Below, piece by piece: positions 43,507 to 44,011 of a stretch of 44,011 bases of DNA. The stretch covers positions 1-44,011 of the forward strand of contig JAGGWH010000016.1 in the NCBI GenBank assembly GCA_021157585.1. The letters run 5' to 3'. The position numbers and the translations under genes are program-made. A model generated the notes under the pieces. It ran no database searches. It saw only the letters and a program-made list of their open reading frames with translations, and was not told the DNA's origin. The DNA is from Bacteroidales bacterium. GTDB lineage: Bacteria > Bacteroidota > Bacteroidia > Bacteroidales > UBA12170. Numbering within the stretch: the stretch's first letter is position 1; every line of letters begins with the position of its first letter.

Positions 43507-43974
43507 CTATTCAATATTCAATTTCCTGTTAAAACCTTCTTCTAAGGATAGAAAAGTTTCTGTACCGGTAACTTCTAAAATCGATTGTATTCTATGAACC
43601 AAAATCCTTTTTAAATCTTCGTTATTTCTGGCGTAAATTTTTATCATATAAGAGTATTTACCTGTAATTGAATGACATTCTACTACTTCCGGTATTTCAA
43701 CAATTTGTTGAAAAACTTCTTCGTGAGTTTTGTCGCTTGTAAGATTAACCTGAATACCTACAAATGCTAAAGTATGATAGCCTAGTTTTTTAGGAGATAA
43801 ATTAAACTGTGATCCCTTTAAAAGTCCGCCTTCAAACATTTTATGCACTCTCTGATGAACTGCGGAGCCTGTTACACCACATTGTCGGGCTACTTCAACA
43901 AAAGGTACTCGAGCATCTGCACGTAAGATGCGTAAAATACGCTTATCTAAAATATCTAAATGAAAGTTTTCCAT
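43507..43974 (-). CDS. Lrp/AsnC family transcriptional regulator
   Basis: 155 residues, full length. Winged helix-turn-helix at about 5-55 (LDKRILRILRADARVPFVEVARQCGVTGSAVHQRVHKM) and a C-terminal RAM/AsnC ligand-binding domain (YHTLAFVGIQVNL, VVECHSITGKYSYMIKIYA). Such proteins sense amino acids or related small molecules and form octamers. The gene lies 48 bases upstream of the DUF364-like gene on the same strand and may regulate or be cotranscribed with it. Its promoter is beyond or at the window edge. Confidence 0.92.
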   Translation of the reverse strand: MENFHLDILDKRILRILRADARVPFVEVARQCGVTGSAVHQRVHKMFEGGLLKGSQFNLSPKKLGYHTLAFVGIQVNLTSDKTHEEVFQQIVEIPEVVECHSITGKYSYMIKIYARNNEDLKRILVHRIQSILEVTGTETFLSLEEGFNRKLNIE

Positions 43975-44011
43975 ATCAATAAATGCTGTATTATTTTCAT
44001 TATTATAATAT

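Overview
The window is AT-rich chromosomal DNA from a member of the Bacteroidota, most likely a free-living member of class Bacteroidia. Four things support this. Promoter boxes of the TAnnTTTG type recur in front of genes. There are type IX secretion (T9SS) style C-terminal domains. Several families typical of the phylum are present (DUF5916, DUF5686, a TIGR02757-type protein, a GIY-YIG nuclease of the Bacteroidota type). Start sites mostly lack Shine-Dalgarno sequences. I see no rRNA, tRNA, CRISPR array, prophage, insertion sequence or conventional defence island.

Layout. Positions 1-360 hold the 3' end of a GIY-YIG nuclease gene, whose end lies inside REP-like inverted repeats, then a terminator serving the opposite strand. 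A DUF5916 surface/outer-membrane protein follows (361-2967, minus). The block 3100-12834 (minus, promoter near 12892-12899) is a tightly packed exopolysaccharide assembly operon. In transcription order it encodes a lone receiver protein, an initiating sugar transferase fused to a degenerate receiver, a short TolC-like protein, a Wzc-like co-polymerase with a LysM insert, a Wzx-like flippase, a T9SS-exported beta-helix protein, a small membrane protein and an O-antigen-ligase/Wzy-like polymerase. No other glycosyltransferase is encoded here, so the rest of the repeat-unit synthesis genes must lie elsewhere.

Positions 12961-20408 (minus) are housekeeping: uvrB, an endonuclease/exonuclease/phosphatase-fold membrane protein, two tandem rhomboid proteases, mutL and a small membrane protein. 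From 20509 the plus strand carries an M23 peptidase, then a candidate small RNA (about 22421-22507), then ffh-folD-secreted protein-queE as one close-spaced run. On the minus strand 30700-26740 encode a large membrane-anchored TPR-CHAT protein overlapping a TIGR02757-type gene. grpE-dnaJ (31142-32927, plus) ends in a clear terminator.

The last third is accessory. It holds a three-gene run of exported proteins of largely unknown function (38295-33111, minus), a divergent beta-lactamase-fold serine hydrolase, a DUF5686 outer-membrane protein, a ThiS/MoaD-like carrier paired with a DUF364-like protein, and an Lrp/AsnC regulator.

The best candidates for something new are the pseudo-receiver/receiver pair in the polysaccharide operon, the LysM-bearing Wzc-like protein, the two-hairpin RNA upstream of ffh, the exported CHAT protein, the ThiS/DUF364 pair, and the REP-like structure at the nuclease gene end.
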